Shown piece after piece: positions 6,903 through 16,249 of a stretch of DNA of 28,193 nucleotides. A program made the translations under genes and the position numbers. This stretch comes from an uncultured Collinsella sp. (GTDB taxonomy: Bacteria > Actinomycetota > Coriobacteriia > Coriobacteriales > Coriobacteriaceae). Where the stretch lies: the NCBI GenBank assembly GCA_900754275.1, contig CAAECF010000067.1, forward strand, positions 1-28,193, written 5' to 3'. A model generated the notes under the pieces. The model was not told the origin of the DNA, did no database searches, and saw only the letters and a program-made list of their open reading frames with translations. The stretch's first letter is position 1; each line of letters opens with the position of its first letter.

Positions 6903-9900
6903 TTAGCGCCCGTCGCCGCCCAGCAGCGCCAGAACATCTTCGCGGGTAAACAGCGCCGACGAGATGCCGTCGCCGCCGAGCACGCTGTTGACCAGGTCGC
7001 GCTTGGACTCCTGCATCTGCATAATGCGCTCCTCGATCGTGTCCTTGGCGATGAGCTTGTACACGGTCACGGTATGTTGCTGGCCAATACGGTGCGCGCG
7101 GTCGGTCGCCTGGTCCTGCGCTGCCACGTTCCACCACGGGTCGTAGTGGATGACCACGTCGGCCGCCGTCAGGTTAAGGCCCACGCCGCCCGCCTTGAGC
7201 GAAATCAAAAAGACCGGAACCTCGCCCGCTTGGAACTGCGCGACCATCTTGGCGCGGCTCTCCTTAGACGAAGCGCCCGTGAGCTTAAGGAAGGCGATGT
7301 CCTCCTTGGCCAAGCGCTTACCGATGATATCGAGCATACCCGTAAACTGGCTGAACAACAGGATGCGATGCCCGCCGTCGAGTGCGCCGTGCACGAGCTC
7401 CATACACGTATCGAGCTTGGCGCTCCCCGCCTTGTAATCCTCGTAGTGTAGACGCGGGTCGCAGCAGATCTGGCGCAGCTTGGTGAGCTCGGCGAGCACC
7501 TTGAGTTTGTCCTTCTTAAACTCCCCAGCCTCGCGGTGCTGCACCTGCTGGGCGATGCGGTCCTGGTTGGCCAGGTAGAGCTTGCGCTGCTCGCCGGTAA
7601 GCTGCGCCATGACGGTGTCTTCGATCTTCTCGGGCAGGTCGGCCACCACGTCTTCCTTAACACGGCGCAGCACAAACGGCGACACGAGCGCCTGCAGGCG
7701 AGCGGCGCTATCGCCCTCGGCATGCTCGACGGGGCTCTCAAAGCGCTTGGCAAACGACTCGCGCGTCCCCAAAAGGCCCGGCATCAAAAAGTCGAAGATG
7801 CTCCAGAGCTCGGACAGGCGGTTTTCGATGGGCGTGCCCGTCAGGGCAAAGCGCACGCCGGCAGGCAGGCGCTTGGCGGCGCGCGCCACCTGCGTGAGCG
7901 GATTTTTAATGTACTGTGCCTCATCGAGCACCACGCGGGCAAAATCCCGCTCGACGTACTCGTCGATATCGCGCCGCATAAGGTCATACGACGTCACGAC
8001 CACGCTATGCTCGGCCACGCCGGCGATCTGCACGCGGCGTTGAGCCTTGGCGCCCACAATGGCGCACACATCGAGCGACGGGGCAAAGCGCTCCAGCTCG
8101 GCAGTCCAGTTGTACACGAGTGAGGCCGGGCATACCACGAGCGTGGGCTTGGTGTCCCCCGCCTCCACGCGCGCCAGAATATGCGCAATCATCTGGAGCG
8201 TTTTGCCCAGGCCCATGTCGTCGGCCAAGATGCCGCCAAGGCCCAGGTGTTCGAGCGAGCCGAGCCACTGGTATCCGTCGACCTGGTAGCCGCGCATCGT
8301 TGCCTTGAGCGATGCCGGCACCGTAAAGTCCATCTTGCCGAGCGTGTCCAGGCGCTCGACGGTACGGCGGAACGCAGCGTCGCGATCGGCCTCGAGCGCC
8401 GGCGTGCGTGCGAGCATGCTGTCGACGAACAGGGTGCTCGACGCGGGAAGCGACACGCCGTCGAGCAGGTCGACGGCATCGACACCCAGGTCCTCGGCAA
8501 GGCCAAACGCGGCGCGCGCCCCCTCGTCCAGGCGAATGATGTCGCCGGACGTAAGGCGCGCAAACGTTTGATGGCGCTTGTACGAATCGAGATAGACGGC
8601 AAGGTCCGCGGCCGAAAGCCCGCTCGCGCCCAGCTCGACATCGAGCAGATTGCTCTTAACGGTCGCACGAACCGAGAGCTTGGGCGCGGGGCGGACCGAG
8701 ATCTGGCGCAGACGGTCGCTGAGCATGATCTCACCCAGTTCGGACAGGGCAGACAGGCCCTCGGTCAGCAGGCAGAACAAGCGGGCGTCATCGCGCTCCT
8801 CAAACGCCAGGCCGCGCTCGTAGAAATCGAAGTACAGGGCCGCCGTATCCATAACGCGAAACTCCGCCACCTCGTCGCGGGGCGGCACACCGGGGCGCTG
8901 CTCTTCGAAGGGGCTGCCCGGAGCGCCCAGGCTAAAGAGATCCGCCGACCAATCGCCGTAGGTAACCGTAATTTTGCAGGTCACGAGTCCATCGTCGACG
9001 CCGATCGCCATAGCAAAGCTCGGCTCGGGTGCCACGGTATCGAGCGCGGCGGGCGCGGTGAGGTCGGTGTAGTCGCGCAAAATGGGCAGCGCCATACGGC
9101 AGAACTCACCCACCTGCTCGGCGGCAATATGGGCGGGCGTGCGGCACGGCAGCAAGCGCGACAAAAAAGGTGCGGCATGCTGAGCAAATGCAGCGTCGGT
9201 ACGGCGCGCGCGGCGCGTGTCAACCAAGTAGGCGGCATCGCCCGACGCAAAGCAGTACATATCGGCGGGCAGGCGCAGGTCATAGCTACCACCAGCCGCC
9301 GGCGCGATTTTGGCGGCAAGCAGCGGTGGGCGCTTAGCGGATGCCTCGTCCTCCCCTTGCGGAGACAGCTCAACCGCCACGTCGTAGGTGCGATGCGTCG
9401 TCATCCCCCGCGACCAGGCGGGCTCAAAGGAGATGGTCTGGCCGCGCAGCAGGTCCAGCACATATACGATGCTATGCTCGGACAGCGGCAACTGACGCTC
9501 GGCAACAAAACCACTGCGGGCAAAGTCGTACGACGCCGAACGCGAGCTTGTGATGTCATCGAGATAGGCAACTGTCGTCACAACAAGGTTGAGCAGCTTT
9601 GCCGATGTTTCGTCAAAGGCCTCAGGTGAATGGACAAACGTGAGCTTCTTGCCATAGGAGAACGTGCCGCCGCGCACGTAGGCATCGGCCATGCCGTCGA
9701 TGTCCTTGACCACGTAGGAGACCGATCCACAGCGAATGCGGAACTCGAGCGCCCAGCTAAAGCGGTCAGCGAACAGCGGATTGTAGTACGGCACCAACGA
9801 GGGCTCCAACGCCGCTTTGGGGGCGTCGGGATCAACGGCACCGGCAAGCTTGCGGCGCATGCTCGCCAGCTCATCCATGCGCGCGTCCGAAAGATCGGAA

Positions 9901-10367
9901 AGCGCCGCCACAAGGCTCGGGCTCGTGGGGACGGGCGCCGGGAAGGGAAAGTTGGGGTTGACGGCCGGCGCGGCGGACGCGGTGCGCGCGGGCTGTTTCG
10001 GCTGCGCCGTAAACGTGCGGACCGGCGTGCGCAAACCTTCGACGGGCTCGGCGCCGCTGGCATCCAAATACGCCAGAGCCGTGGCAATAGCGTGCTTGCA
10101 CATACCGGGGTAACGATAGGCGGCGGGGCAATCGCAGTCGTAGTCGATCACCTCGTGCTCGTCCATGTCGAGCGCCACGTGCGTCTTGTACAGGTCGCCG
10201 CGCGAGCCGCGCACCGACCCCTCAATCGTCACGTTTTTGGAGAAGCGCGAGCCGCTGTCCTCAATCGACAGCACGGCACCGTTGAGCATGAGCGAACGCC
10301 CCTTCATAAAGGTGCCGCTCAACGCCGCCTCTTTGCGAAGCGCCTGCACAAACGTCCCCTGCGCCAT
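6903..10367 (-). CDS. SNF2-family helicase with N-terminal SWIM zinc finger
   Basis: This is a predicted double-stranded-DNA-tracking ATPase of the Swi2/Snf2 superfamily, as in bacterial HepA/RapA-like remodellers; the substrate is not known. The 1154-residue protein has a SWIM motif at C78-x-C80-x9-C90-x-H92, a long middle region of the bacterial SNF2 type, then the two RecA-like lobes. Motif I is LADDMGLGKT, motif II is DEAQ (VVLDEAQYIKNP), motif III is ALTGTPIENR, and motifs V-VI are GVGLNLTAAD and DQATDRAHRIGQ. The start is ATG at 10367 with GGAGG five bases upstream; an in-frame GTG at 10385 lacks such support. It follows dnaE by 28 bases and is probably co-transcribed, suggesting a role at replication or repair forks. 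All motifs look intact. Confidence 0.92.
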   Translation of the reverse strand: MAQGTFVQALRKEAALSGTFMKGRSLMLNGAVLSIEDSGSRFSKNVTIEGSVRGSRGDLYKTHVALDMDEHEVIDYDCDCPAAYRYPGMCKHAIATALAYLDASGAEPVEGLRTPVRTFTAQPKQPARTASAAPAVNPNFPFPAPVPTSPSLVAALSDLSDARMDELASMRRKLAGAVDPDAPKAALEPSLVPYYNPLFADRFSWALEFRIRCGSVSYVVKDIDGMADAYVRGGTFSYGKKLTFVHSPEAFDETSAKLLNLVVTTVAYLDDITSSRSASYDFARSGFVAERQLPLSEHSIVYVLDLLRGQTISFEPAWSRGMTTHRTYDVAVELSPQGEDEASAKRPPLLAAKIAPAAGGSYDLRLPADMYCFASGDAAYLVDTRRARRTDAAFAQHAAPFLSRLLPCRTPAHIAAEQVGEFCRMALPILRDYTDLTAPAALDTVAPEPSFAMAIGVDDGLVTCKITVTYGDWSADLFSLGAPGSPFEEQRPGVPPRDEVAEFRVMDTAALYFDFYERGLAFEERDDARLFCLLTEGLSALSELGEIMLSDRLRQISVRPAPKLSVRATVKSNLLDVELGASGLSAADLAVYLDSYKRHQTFARLTSGDIIRLDEGARAAFGLAEDLGVDAVDLLDGVSLPASSTLFVDSMLARTPALEADRDAAFRRTVERLDTLGKMDFTVPASLKATMRGYQVDGYQWLGSLEHLGLGGILADDMGLGKTLQMIAHILARVEAGDTKPTLVVCPASLVYNWTAELERFAPSLDVCAIVGAKAQRRVQIAGVAEHSVVVTSYDLMRRDIDEYVERDFARVVLDEAQYIKNPLTQVARAAKRLPAGVRFALTGTPIENRLSELWSIFDFLMPGLLGTRESFAKRFESPVEHAEGDSAARLQALVSPFVLRRVKEDVVADLPEKIEDTVMAQLTGEQRKLYLANQDRIAQQVQHREAGEFKKDKLKVLAELTKLRQICCDPRLHYEDYKAGSAKLDTCMELVHGALDGGHRILLFSQFTGMLDIIGKRLAKEDIAFLKLTGASSKESRAKMVAQFQAGEVPVFLISLKAGGVGLNLTAADVVIHYDPWWNVAAQDQATDRAHRIGQQHTVTVYKLIAKDTIEERIMQMQESKRDLVNSVLGGDGISSALFTREDVLALLGGDGR

Positions 10368-10395
10368 CACTTCCTCCAATCTCACCCGGGGTAGC

Positions 10396-13300
10396 TTAGA
10401 TCACCGTCACGCGGCCCTGGTTACCCACAATGGCCTTGGCCTCGGCCAGCAGCGGAATCGAACGCGCGTTGACCTTGGCAGGTACCTCGGCACGCAGCAC
10501 GCGCCCGTCCACCTGCTCGATAAAGATCTCCACACGGTCGCCGCCCGGGTTAGCGGTGAGCACCGTGGCCAGGCGCGCCATATTGCCCTGGCTAAAGCGG
10601 CTGTTGGGCACCATGACCTCAAACACCTTGGGCTTGTTGTTCTCCTCGTTGAGCTCGAGCGGCACGATCTCCTGCGCGATGATCTGGTCGCCGCGGTCCG
10701 AGCGCTCGAGCTTGCCCTTAATGCGCACAAAGGCATCGGACAGCTGCGCGCCGGTCTCGGGATCGACCTCGCCGTACAGGTACCCCTCGGCCTCTTTATA
10801 GGTCTTGGGGAACACGACGACGGTGGCCTCGCCTTCCATGTCCTCGAGCTGCACGATGCCCATGGGGTCACCGTTTTTGGTCACGCGCTTGGACACGCTC
10901 GAGACCATGCCGGCCCACCACAGCGCCTTGCCCTCGGGAATTTCCTGGTTGATGGTGCCGCCCGTAGGATTCTGAACTTCGTAGCCGGTATCGATCTGCG
11001 AGAACGAGAAGTCGCGCGCCTTGGCTAGTGCATACTCAAACGGGCGCAGCGGGTGGTCCGAGACATAGATGCCCAGAACCTCTTTCTCCTGGCTCAGCTT
11101 GAGGTGTCGGTCCCATTCCTGGCCGTCCGGATCGGGCACGCTGACCTCGAAGCCCGAGCCCTCAACGTCGCCAAACATATCGAAGAACGACGTCTGCCCG
11201 CTCGCGCGATCCTTCTGGCGCTTTACCGCGGCATCGATGATGTTCTCGGGGTTGTTCTTGTCCACAAAGTGCATCATCTGACGACGCGGATACCCCGTGG
11301 AGTCGAAGGCGCCTGCCTTGATCAGCGATTCGATTACGCGACGGTTGGCCTGGCTCGAGTCCACGCGCTCGACAAAGTCGTGCAGCGTCTTAAACGGGCC
11401 GCCCGCCTCGCGCTCGGCGATAATCGCCTGTGCCACACCGGTGCCCACGCCGCGGATGCCGGCCAGACCAAAGCGCACGCCCTCCTTGGTAGCCGTGAAC
11501 TCGGTACCCGACTCGTTGACATCTGGCGACAGCACGGGGATGCCGTCGTGACGGCATGCCGAGACGTAGTGCACGATCTTGTCGGTCTTGCCCGTGTAGG
11601 ACGTCAGAACGGCCGCCATGTACTCGTGCGGATAGTGCGCCTTGAGCCACGCCGTCTGCATAACCAGGATGGCGTAGCCGGCGGAGTGCGACTTGTTAAA
11701 GGCGTAAGATGCGAACTCGAGAACATCGTCCCAAATCTTCTGGGCGACCTCGCGCGTGTAGTTGTTCTTGATAGCGCCGTTCATCCAGTGGTCGTAGGTG
11801 GTCTCGTCCGAGCCATCCTCCCAGTGCAGCACCGTCGACGTGAGCAGCTTGATCTTTTTCTTAGCCACGGGTTTACGGATACGCGAGTCCGATTCGCCCT
11901 TGGAGAAGCCGCACATCTCGACGGAGATGAGCATAACCTGCTCCTGGTAGACCATGGTGCCGTAGGTTTCGCCCAGGATGTCGTCCAGGCGGTCGTCGTA
12001 GGAGACGGCCGGCTCCTTGCCGTTCATACGGTTGATGTAGGACGAGACCATGCCGGCGCCCAGCGGGCCCGGGCGGTACAGGGCGATCAATGCTACGACG
12101 TGCTTGTACTCGGTGGGCTTCATGTTCTTGATCGTGGCCGTCATGCCGGCGGACTCGACCTGGAAGACGCCGGCAGTGTGACCGGAGCCCATGAGCTTAA
12201 AGATCTCGGGATCGTCAAAGGGGATCTCTTCCTCTTTGATGTCGATACCGAAGTTCTTTTTGATGTTTGCCTTGGCCTTGGAGATAACCGTCAGCGTGCG
12301 CAGGCCCAAGAAGTCCATCTTGAGCAGGCCCATGTCGGCAACGGTATGGCCCTCGTACTGGGTAATCTCGACGCCGCCCTTGGTGTCGAGCTTGGTGGGC
12401 ACATGTTCGTTGACGGGGTCGCGGCAGATCAGAACGGCGCACGCGTGCACGCCCTCGCCACGGGTGAGGCCCTCAATCGAGAGCGCCGTGTCGATGATGC
12501 GGCGGGCGTCGTCGTCCTTTTTATAGGCCTCGGCAAAGTCGGGGTTAAACAGATCCTCTTTGCCGGGTTGTTTTTCGAGTACCTGCTTGAGCTTGACCTT
12601 GGGGTCGCTCGAGACCATCTTGGACAGGCGCTGGCCCATGTAGACCGGGTAGTCCAGAACGCGCGCGGCATCGTTGATGGCCTGCTTGGCCTTAATGGTC
12701 GAGTAGGTGATGACGTGGGTGACCTTCTCGGGGCCGTAGAGCTGGCGAACGTGCTCCACGACCTCGAGGCGCCGCTCATCGTCGAAGTCCATATCGATAT
12801 CGGGCATCTCGGTACGCTGCGGGGACAGGAACCTCTCGAACATCAGGCCGTTCTCGAGCGGGTCGAACGCGGTGATGTTCATGGCGTAGGCGACGATAGC
12901 GCCGGCGGCCGAGCCACGGCCGGGGCCGACGCCGATGCCGTTGTCCTTGGCCCATTGCACGTACTCGGCGACGATGAGGAAGTAGGCGGCAAAGCCCTTG
13001 TCGCAAATGACCTTGTATTCGTACTCAAAGCGCTCTTTGATGTTGACGCCACCGATCTCGCGCGTGGCCCAGTCGTCACCATAGTGCTGGCGCAGGCCCT
13101 TCTCGCACTCGCGGCGGAACTGGCTCTCGTGTGTCTCGCCGGGGTCGAGCAGCGGGAAGCGCGGCAGGATGATGGAGTCCCAGTCCAGCTCTACGTAGCA
13201 CTTGTCGGCGATCTCGAGCGTGTTGTCGCAGGCCTCGGGGCAATACGGGAACATCGCCCGCATCTCCTCCTCGGTCTTCATATAAAACTCCGAGCCGGTC

Positions 13301-14199
13301 ATGCGCATGCGGTTGGGGTCGTCGACCTTGGCGTTCATGCCAATGCACATGATGACGTCCTGCACCGGCGCGTCCTCGCGGCGCAGGTAGTGGAAGTCGT
13401 TGGTGGCAATGACTTTGACGCCCACCTGCTTGGCGATATCGATGAGCGTGCGGTCCATCTGCTCGTCGGTCAGGCCGTTGTCGGTGGTGATGCCGTGTTC
13501 CTGGATCTCGATATAAAAGTCGCCGGGTTCGAAGGTATCGCGGAAGGTCTCGGCCCACTTGATGGCGCCCTCCATGTCACCGCGGTCGATGTATTTGGGA
13601 ATGATGCCCGCGATGCAGGCGCTCGTGCAGATCATGCCCTTGGCATGGCGGCGCAGGTTGTCGAGCGTCACGCGGGGCTTGTAGTAAAAGCCCTGCACGG
13701 CGGCCTCGGAAACCGTCTGCATCAGGTTGACGTAGCCCTCCTGGTCCTTGGCCAGAAGGATCATGTGATAAAGCTCGGGCTTATGGTCGCGGGCGAGCGT
13801 CTCGTCCGGCGTAAAGTAAACCTCGCAGCCAAAGATGGGCTTGATGACCAGAGGCGGCTTGAGCTCGTCGATGTTGCCCTTCTCGTCCCACATGGCCATG
13901 TCCTTCACATACTGGGCATGCTCGCGCGGGTTTGCCTCGGGATCGGGCTCCACCAGCTCGTCGCGACGGTCCTTTTCCAAGAAGGCCTTGTCGTGGCTCC
14001 AGGTTTTGTACTCGGGCGTGTTGTGGTTAACGGCGTCACAGGCCAGCGCCAGATCGGGCACGCCATACATGTAGCCGTGGTCGGTAATGGCGACGGCGGG
14101 CATGCCCAGCTCAACGGCGCGGTTGACCATATCCTGGATACGGGTTGCGCCGTCGAGCATGGAAAAGACGGTGTGGTTGTGCAGATGGACGAATGCCAT
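10396..14199 (-). CDS. dnaE: DNA polymerase III alpha subunit
   Basis: This is the replicative polymerase catalytic subunit. The 1267-residue protein opens with a PHP domain whose metal-site motifs are intact (HLHNHT, ITDHGYMYG, GCEVYF, CTSACIAG, ATNDFHYL), so it may have 3'-5' proofreading. The C-family polymerase palm holds PDIDMDFDD and KMDFLGL, giving the three catalytic Asp. Helix-hairpin-helix GLAGIRGVGTG and a C-terminal OB-fold (WWAGMVSSVSKRV onward) follow. The conserved LRRAMGKK fingers motif reads RIRKPVAKKK near residue 776, followed by an unusual WEDGSDETTYDHWMNGA segment. SD GGAG lies about 10 bases before the ATG. It leads an operon with the SNF2 gene. No second polymerase is visible in the window. 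Confidence 0.97.
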   Translation of the reverse strand: MAFVHLHNHTVFSMLDGATRIQDMVNRAVELGMPAVAITDHGYMYGVPDLALACDAVNHNTPEYKTWSHDKAFLEKDRRDELVEPDPEANPREHAQYVKDMAMWDEKGNIDELKPPLVIKPIFGCEVYFTPDETLARDHKPELYHMILLAKDQEGYVNLMQTVSEAAVQGFYYKPRVTLDNLRRHAKGMICTSACIAGIIPKYIDRGDMEGAIKWAETFRDTFEPGDFYIEIQEHGITTDNGLTDEQMDRTLIDIAKQVGVKVIATNDFHYLRREDAPVQDVIMCIGMNAKVDDPNRMRMTGSEFYMKTEEEMRAMFPYCPEACDNTLEIADKCYVELDWDSIILPRFPLLDPGETHESQFRRECEKGLRQHYGDDWATREIGGVNIKERFEYEYKVICDKGFAAYFLIVAEYVQWAKDNGIGVGPGRGSAAGAIVAYAMNITAFDPLENGLMFERFLSPQRTEMPDIDMDFDDERRLEVVEHVRQLYGPEKVTHVITYSTIKAKQAINDAARVLDYPVYMGQRLSKMVSSDPKVKLKQVLEKQPGKEDLFNPDFAEAYKKDDDARRIIDTALSIEGLTRGEGVHACAVLICRDPVNEHVPTKLDTKGGVEITQYEGHTVADMGLLKMDFLGLRTLTVISKAKANIKKNFGIDIKEEEIPFDDPEIFKLMGSGHTAGVFQVESAGMTATIKNMKPTEYKHVVALIALYRPGPLGAGMVSSYINRMNGKEPAVSYDDRLDDILGETYGTMVYQEQVMLISVEMCGFSKGESDSRIRKPVAKKKIKLLTSTVLHWEDGSDETTYDHWMNGAIKNNYTREVAQKIWDDVLEFASYAFNKSHSAGYAILVMQTAWLKAHYPHEYMAAVLTSYTGKTDKIVHYVSACRHDGIPVLSPDVNESGTEFTATKEGVRFGLAGIRGVGTGVAQAIIAEREAGGPFKTLHDFVERVDSSQANRRVIESLIKAGAFDSTGYPRRQMMHFVDKNNPENIIDAAVKRQKDRASGQTSFFDMFGDVEGSGFEVSVPDPDGQEWDRHLKLSQEKEVLGIYVSDHPLRPFEYALAKARDFSFSQIDTGYEVQNPTGGTINQEIPEGKALWWAGMVSSVSKRVTKNGDPMGIVQLEDMEGEATVVVFPKTYKEAEGYLYGEVDPETGAQLSDAFVRIKGKLERSDRGDQIIAQEIVPLELNEENNKPKVFEVMVPNSRFSQGNMARLATVLTANPGGDRVEIFIEQVDGRVLRAEVPAKVNARSIPLLAEAKAIVGNQGRVTVI

Positions 14200-14238
14200 G
14201 TGATGAGCTCCGATGCGGGTTCGTGTTCTGACTGAACG

Positions 14239-14244
14239 ATTTTA
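14239..14244 (-). promoter_or_regulatory. Possible -10 element for dnaE
   Basis: TAAAAT on the minus strand lies about 40 bases upstream of the dnaE start codon. There is no extended -10 and no good -35 at 16-18 bases, so this is only a candidate. Confidence 0.25.
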
Positions 14245-14305
14245 CCCCACGGCGCGGACAGCACCCGAACCTAGCCAAACCCACACGGTAGTCTTTTTGG
14301 GACCT

Positions 14306-14455
14306 TCAAAAAGGGGAATGAGGGCATCCAGATATATCGAGTATTACTGAAACCCCGGCGATACGCTGAATGATTTGTGACGAATAGTCATGTCCATCAA
14401 GAAGGCTCGACGCTTCGGGCAGCTCGTCAATCGATATATCAATTCTTGGAGACAT
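14306..14455 (-). CDS. Small ORF overlapping the end of the MFS transporter gene, function unknown
   Basis: This 49-codon frame begins at an ATG inside the last codons of the transporter gene (17-base overlap) and ends with TGA. Its product starts MSPRIDISIDELPEASSLLD and ends ISGCPHSPF, with one cysteine. AGGA lies 5 bases before the ATG, so translation is plausible. It has the same AT-rich composition as the transporter gene and no recognised domain. It may be a real small peptide, the truncated head of a longer gene cut at the island edge, or chance. A 10-base inverted repeat, GATATATCGA at 14331-14340 and its complement at 14431-14440, lies inside it. Confidence 0.3.
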   Translation of the reverse strand: MSPRIDISIDELPEASSLLDGHDYSSQIIQRIAGVSVILDISGCPHSPF

Positions 14456-15638
14456 GTATTCCTACCATTTTTAAAGAAACAACGGCGGTAATTGCTATCG
14501 CGATTGCGCCAATAACACCGAGCGCTATCTGAATGGGATATAACCCCAACACATATCCAAATATGGAGAAAAACATTGCAGAAAAGAGGGCCCTTACCAG
14601 AGACGCGACGGAAAGGATCGTCGCGCGGAGATCATCCGCTATCGCGTCTTGGATTAAGTTTTCCGAAGTGATGTACACCACTTCCGGGAGAAAACAAAGC
14701 ACCATGCTAAGGCCAAACAAACACAGCGGATTTGAAGCGAACCACGGAAGAATCATGAAAAGACCGGCCTCGATTAACATCGAGCCGAGCATGGTATTTC
14801 TTTTCCCGAAACGCGATGAGAAGAAATCTGCTGCAATGTAGGCCGTCGCATTTACTGCATAGGATGCACCGAAAAAGATTCCTATTATGGAGACGGGAGC
14901 ATCAAATGCGTCGAATACCAACTGATTCAAGTTGTAATAACTCCCATAGAATCCATCGAGCATGCTTGTGCCGACTAGAAGAAGCAATACCGCAAAAGCG
15001 GATTCTCCAATGCACCAGGTTTCGCGTCTGAAGATCTTGGCTACGTCAAACCTTTCCTCCCCAGAGTTTTTGGAATGGGTCGTTTCCATCCTCTCAATGG
15101 GATACAGAAGGAAAAGCTGCAGGAGATAGAAAACGGAAACGCATACGTAGAGGGCACTCCAAGATACTTGGGCAATGAATGATCCAAGTACGATTGCCAC
15201 TCCCGTCGCGATTGATTGCGCGGCAAGCAGCCGAGCGTTGATGGTGAGGAAGCGCTCTCCTTGACCGGCATTTCGGGCAATTTCATATAAAAGTGCTTGT
15301 TCGGATCCCGATTGAAGGGAGTAGGCGAGTGCCTCAACAAGGGAAAGCGCGACGAGAAAGGGGCCTGAGAGTAACAGCATGCCAGCCGTATGGAAGAAAA
15401 GAAGCAGAACGCCCACTTGAATCGAGAACTTCTTTCCAAAGAAATCGCCTACCAGCCCTGTTGGCAGCTCGAGGACGACCGTTGCAATGTTGTACAGGGC
15501 TTGATAAAGCGCGATTTCCGTGACAGACATTCCTTTATCCGCAAGGAAAAGTAGAAACACTCCCCGATTTAAAACAAATCCCGCGAGAACGAAAAAGGCG
15601 GAATAGATGTGCAGTTGCGTAGCGGCATTCTTATTCAT
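14439..15638 (-). CDS. MFS transporter, probably horizontally acquired
   Basis: The 399-residue protein is strongly hydrophobic with about 12 predicted membrane helices, which fits a major facilitator superfamily exporter in the cytoplasmic membrane. The motif-A equivalent GLVGDFFGKK sits in the loop between helices 2 and 3, as expected for the superfamily. A charged central loop (ERMETTHSKNSGEERFD) splits the two six-helix halves, and RFGKRNT is the second-half counterpart of motif A. The substrate cannot be predicted. The ATG at 15638 has GGAAG about 8 bases upstream. Its base composition is clearly richer in A and T than dnaE and addA on either side, with codons such as ATA and AGA rarely used by the neighbours. 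It appears to belong to a small inserted island with the ORF that overlaps its end. Confidence 0.88.
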   Translation of the reverse strand: MNKNAATQLHIYSAFFVLAGFVLNRGVFLLFLADKGMSVTEIALYQALYNIATVVLELPTGLVGDFFGKKFSIQVGVLLLFFHTAGMLLLSGPFLVALSLVEALAYSLQSGSEQALLYEIARNAGQGERFLTINARLLAAQSIATGVAIVLGSFIAQVSWSALYVCVSVFYLLQLFLLYPIERMETTHSKNSGEERFDVAKIFRRETWCIGESAFAVLLLLVGTSMLDGFYGSYYNLNQLVFDAFDAPVSIIGIFFGASYAVNATAYIAADFFSSRFGKRNTMLGSMLIEAGLFMILPWFASNPLCLFGLSMVLCFLPEVVYITSENLIQDAIADDLRATILSVASLVRALFSAMFFSIFGYVLGLYPIQIALGVIGAIAIAITAVVSLKMVGIHVSKN

Positions 15639-15698
15639 TTGGCACTTCCATCAACTAATTTTGCCGGGCCGCTCGCTACTGACTCGAAGCCTGAAGTG

Positions 15699-15715
15699 TT
15701 CACAGTTGATGTGAA
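15699..15715. promoter_or_regulatory. Palindrome upstream of the MFS gene, possible operator
   Basis: TTCACA (15699-15704) and TGTGAA (15710-15715) flank a 5-base centre, about 60 bases before the transporter start codon. A local repressor could bind here, but none is encoded next to it. The half-site order is opposite to the CRP pattern TGTGA-N6-TCACA. Confidence 0.3.
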
Positions 15716-15741
15716 GAGCGGTAAAGCTTTTGCACAGGGTA

Positions 15742-16249
15742 TCAATGGAATACATCCGAAGCGTTTTCGGCAGTATCATCGGCGAAGGCGGGATTAGCCT
15801 TTACGCGGCGCTCACCCTCGATGTATTTGACGATTTGATCAATCGTCTGGTTGGCGCGGCTCTTGAGCTTGCGCTCGTAGAAGAAGAGGCCGAGCTTGCC
15901 GCGCATGCCAGACGTGTTGCCACCCGCACCCTGAAAATCCTCGGTATAGGTGAGCTCGCAAGCACCATCGCCAGCAGGTGCAGCCTCATAGCGCATGGTA
16001 TTGATGCCCGCCGCATACTGAAAACAGACCTCATAGAGGCACGGGTAGTCAAAGTGCTTGATCTTAACCTTGATCGCCGTGCCCTTGGTCTTGCCTTTTG
16101 CGGTATGGACGCTTCTCGTACTTATAGCCGTTGAGCTTATTGCGGCTAGGACGTTTGCCCGTGGCGTTCTCTATATCCTGCATGATGGCCCCCGCCAGAG
16201 CGTCAAAAAGCTCCTCCGGCGTCACCTTAAGCGTTTTGGTGAGCTGCAT
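15742..16249 (-). pseudogene. DUF3284-type protein gene, frameshifted
   Basis: Two minus-strand frames together encode one protein. The first runs from ATG 16249 (MQLTKTLKVTPEELFDAL to NGYKYEK), and the second continues VHTAKGKTKGTAIKVKIKHFD through MRYEAAPAGDGACELTYTED to IEGERRVKANPAF. The pattern of an N-terminal VTPEELFDAL helix, a YEK strand, a LTYTEDF strand and a C-terminal helix rich in Lys and Arg resembles DUF3284, a START-like small protein family of unknown function. Removing one base near 16111 would join the frames into about 168 residues. The gene has a good AAGGAG 5 bases before its ATG. The break is either a real one-base insertion (or two-base loss) or a sequencing error. 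No slippery sequence is seen at the junction. Confidence 0.7.

Noticed and set aside
11053..14235. 1060-codon open frame antisense to dnaE, plus similar long frames opposite fhs, the NAD-synthetase-like gene and addA
   Set aside because: GC-rich genes give long shadow frames; these products are rich in His, Arg, Gly and Leu, show no domain, and lie opposite clear genes.
15699..15715. CRP site upstream of the MFS gene
   Set aside because: The half-sites are in the reverse order of a CRP site and the spacer is 5, not 6.
16060..16130. Programmed frameshifting in the DUF3284-type gene
   Set aside because: No slippery heptamer or downstream structure is seen at the junction, and the family is normally one uninterrupted frame.
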